From JBBSOW01 sp038259365 (lineage in GTDB: Bacteria > Actinomycetota > Actinomycetes > Propionibacteriales > Propionibacteriaceae), in the NCBI GenBank assembly GCA_038259365.1, contig JBBSOW010000067.1, positions 1-16,317 on the forward strand: 16,317 nt of DNA, read 5' to 3'. The notes under the pieces are model-generated. The model made no database searches, was not told the origin of the DNA, and worked only from the letters and a program-made list of their open reading frames with translations. Within the stretch, counting starts at the first letter, position 1; each line of letters begins with the position of its first letter. Made by a program: the position numbers and the translations under genes. Positions 15,758 to 16,317 of this stretch are shown piece after piece.

Positions 15758-16299
15758 GACCTGTTGGCTCCGCCGTCTGCGGGTCCGTGGGCTCCGCCGT
15801 CTGCTCCACCATCGGCACCGCCGTCGGATCCGGAGCCAACCGCGTGGGCGCCGCCGTCCGCGCCGCCATCGGCGCCGCCGTCCGCTCCGCCATCGGCGCC
15901 ACCGTCCGCTCCGCCATCGGCTCCGCCGTCCGCTCCGCCATCGGCTCCGCCGTCCGCTCCGCCATCGGCTCCGCCGTCCGCTCCGCCATCGGCTCCGCCG
16001 TCTGCGGGTCCGTGGGCGCCGCCGTCCGCTCCGCCATCGGCTCCGCCGTCTGCGGGTCCGTGGGCTCCGCCATCGGCGCCGCCGTCCGCGCCGCCATCGG
16101 CGCCACCGTCCGCGCCGCCATCGGCGCCACCGTCCGCTCCTCCATCGGCGCCACCGTCCGCTCCTCCATCGGCGCCACCCTCAACTCCGCCACCCTCCGG
16201 GTCGGGGGTGTCGGGGAACGCCATCACGTTGTCTTCGGCGTTCTGTCTGGTGGCCTCGACGGTCTCTTCGCTGCCCTCAATGTTAGTCGGCTCAGTCAC
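15754..16299 (-). CDS. GGAD tetrapeptide-repeat protein, candidate modified precursor
   Basis: 181 residues from a GTG at 16299 with GGAGG 6 nt upstream. Residues 1-40 are a unique acidic leader (MTEPTNIEGSEETVEATRQN, then AEDNVMAFPDTPDPEGGGVE). Residues 41-179 are tetrapeptides: 25 copies of GGAD, four GGAH, three GPAD, one GGAN, and a single break AVGSGSD, then RS and stop. There is no signal peptide, cysteine or membrane segment; the repeat is strongly acidic and should be disordered. Codon changes inside the repeat are mostly synonymous, which supports this frame over the other two open frames of the same strand. The stop overlaps the oxygenase start (GTGA). The leader-plus-repeated-core shape recalls RiPP precursors. 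A metal- or calcium-binding coat protein is another possibility. Confidence 0.82.
   Translation of the reverse strand: MTEPTNIEGSEETVEATRQNAEDNVMAFPDTPDPEGGGVEGGADGGADGGADGGADGGADGGADGGADGGADGGADGGAHGPADGGADGGADGGAHGPADGGADGGADGGADGGADGGADGGADGGADGGADGGADGGADGGADGGADGGAHAVGSGSDGGADGGADGGAHGPADGGANRS
15763..16179 (-). repeat. 12/24-bp tandem repeat array coding for GGAD units
   Basis: The basic unit is 12 bp (one tetrapeptide). Much of the array has a 24-bp period because alanine and aspartate codons alternate: GCC GAT in one unit, GCG GAC in the next. Three longer cassettes with the 18-bp core GCCCACGGACCCGCAGAC (encoding AHGPAD) sit at 15775-15792, 16000-16017 and 16048-16065. Copies are near-identical, so the array is prone to length change by slippage or recombination. 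Confidence 0.92.
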
Positions 16300-16317
16300 T
16301 TGCTGCCTCCGTGCCTA

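Noticed and set aside
15763..16179. CRISPR array
   Set aside because: The 12/24-bp units are directly joined with no spacers and stay in a coding frame.
15763..16179. RTX calcium-binding repeats
   Set aside because: RTX units are nonapeptides of the form GGxGxDxUx with a hydrophobic position; these are tetrapeptides with no hydrophobic residue beyond Ala.
15357..16193. 278-codon minus-strand frame with MAERTAAP-type repeats
   Set aside because: It is a second frame of the same 12-bp array and continues out of frame into the oxygenase gene. Codon changes are silent in the GGAD frame but not in this one, and only the GGAD frame has GGAGG at its start and the GTGA joint.

Overview
The window is GC-rich bacterial chromosome and reads as an actinobacterium. 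Supporting signs are a type I glutamine synthetase with a four-site GlnR-like operator, an RDD membrane protein divergent from glnA, a DUF5302-type small protein, an actinobacterial TspO-like protein, many GTG starts, and several genes whose -10 box sits only 6-7 nt before the start codon (likely leaderless mRNAs). The exact genus cannot be read from the sequence.

Region 1 (about 1-7150) is an accessory, defence-rich stretch, almost all on the minus strand. After the 3' tip of a plus-strand membrane gene and a 57-residue membrane protein come a RelE/HigB-type toxin with its HTH antitoxin, a type I methyltransferase gene hsdM, a PD-(D/E)XK-like nuclease, an Mrr-family restriction endonuclease, and a wrecked type I locus in which the 5' end of hsdR is joined to a frameshifted 3' end of hsdS. 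A HepT/MntA toxin-antitoxin pair and at least one other frameshifted gene remnant follow. The intact hsdM therefore has no intact specificity subunit in view.

Region 2 (about 7150-13700) is conserved-looking housekeeping sequence: glnA (minus), the RDD protein (plus), a protealysin-like M4 metallopeptidase carrying its own emfourin-like inhibitor domain (minus), an ABC-F translation factor (minus), a DUF5302 protein (plus) and a TspO-like membrane protein (plus).

Region 3 (13662-16299, minus) is the most unusual part. It is a three-gene, translationally coupled operon in transcription order: a 181-residue protein made of a 40-residue acidic leader and about 35 tetrapeptides of the type Gly-Gly-Ala-Asp; a JmjC/cupin Fe(II)/2-oxoglutarate oxygenase of the ribosomal-oxygenase type; and a sucrase/ferredoxin-like [2Fe-2S] protein. 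The genes overlap by GTGA and ATGA. The simplest reading is a substrate (leader plus repeated core) followed by a hydroxylase and an iron-sulfur partner, a possible undescribed post-translational modification or RiPP-like system. That functional reading is inference; the genes, motifs and overlaps are seen directly.
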